Both the position numbers and the translations under genes were made by a program. The notes under the pieces are model-generated. The model was not told where the DNA came from. It ran no database searches and saw nothing but the letters and a program-made list of their open reading frames with translations. From positions 1 to 5,318 of the forward strand of contig JAUSLB010000313.1 in assembly GCA_030646655.1 (NCBI GenBank): a DNA stretch of 5,318 bases. Direction: 5' to 3'. This document shows, one piece after another, positions 5,294 to 5,318 of the stretch. Source of the stretch: Deltaproteobacteria bacterium (GTDB lineage: Bacteria > Desulfobacterota > GWC2-55-46). The stretch's first letter is position 1; each line of letters starts with the position of its first letter.

Positions 5294-5318
5294 TAGCAAA
5301 GGCCATGTGCGGATATAG

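Noticed and set aside
1..5318. tRNA or rRNA genes, CRISPR array, insertion sequence or attachment site
   Set aside because: No cloverleaf, regularly spaced repeat array, transposase or integrase motif is seen; the window is almost fully occupied by the five genes.

Overview
The window is a flagellar gene block. All five complete genes lie on the minus strand, so it reads right to left: secreted TPR protein, soluble sensor histidine kinase, NtrC-type sigma-54 response regulator, then the proximal-rod genes flgB and flgC. The last 13 bases at the left edge may be the first codons of the next gene, where fliE is expected in the usual flgB-flgC-fliE order. Strong AGGAGG-type ribosome sites, moderate GC content, sigma-54 promoters and a FlrBC/FleSR-like pair beside flgBC suggest a motile Gram-negative bacterium, perhaps of the Desulfobacterota/Nitrospirota type. 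That lineage guess is weak and rests on gene order and style only.

Right part (about 3217-5318): the right edge carries a consensus-perfect sigma-54 promoter (TGGCACG-N4-TTGCT). It sits directly against the gene for a protein of about 680 residues with a signal peptide and TPR-like helical repeats. The predicted transcription start falls about 5 nt before the preferred ATG, so this mRNA would be almost leaderless. Its first 140 nt contain three perfect inverted repeats and a C8 tract. A one-base slip in either direction at that tract gives an almost immediate stop.

Middle (1012-3205): the kinase has a coiled coil and all catalytic boxes but no membrane segment or evident sensor domain. The regulator has REC, AAA+ (GAFTGA) and Fis-type HTH domains with all key residues. 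Spacing is tight (11 nt, then 25 nt or an 11-nt overlap, depending on the regulator's start), so the three genes look like one operon.

Left part (1-1011): a second sigma-54 promoter (TTGGTATG-N4-TTGCA) lies in the gap of about 150 nt before flgB and shows that the longest flgB reading frame starts too far upstream. flgB and flgC are 3 nt apart.

Taken together (inference): a sigma-54 promoter drives the operon that encodes a sigma-54 activator, and the activator probably switches on flgBC, and possibly its own operon, once kinase signalling permits. The parts are ordinary flagellar biology. The less ordinary points are the 5' end of the TPR gene (promoter/start geometry, stem-loops, C8 tract) and the presence of a periplasmic TPR protein in the regulatory operon.
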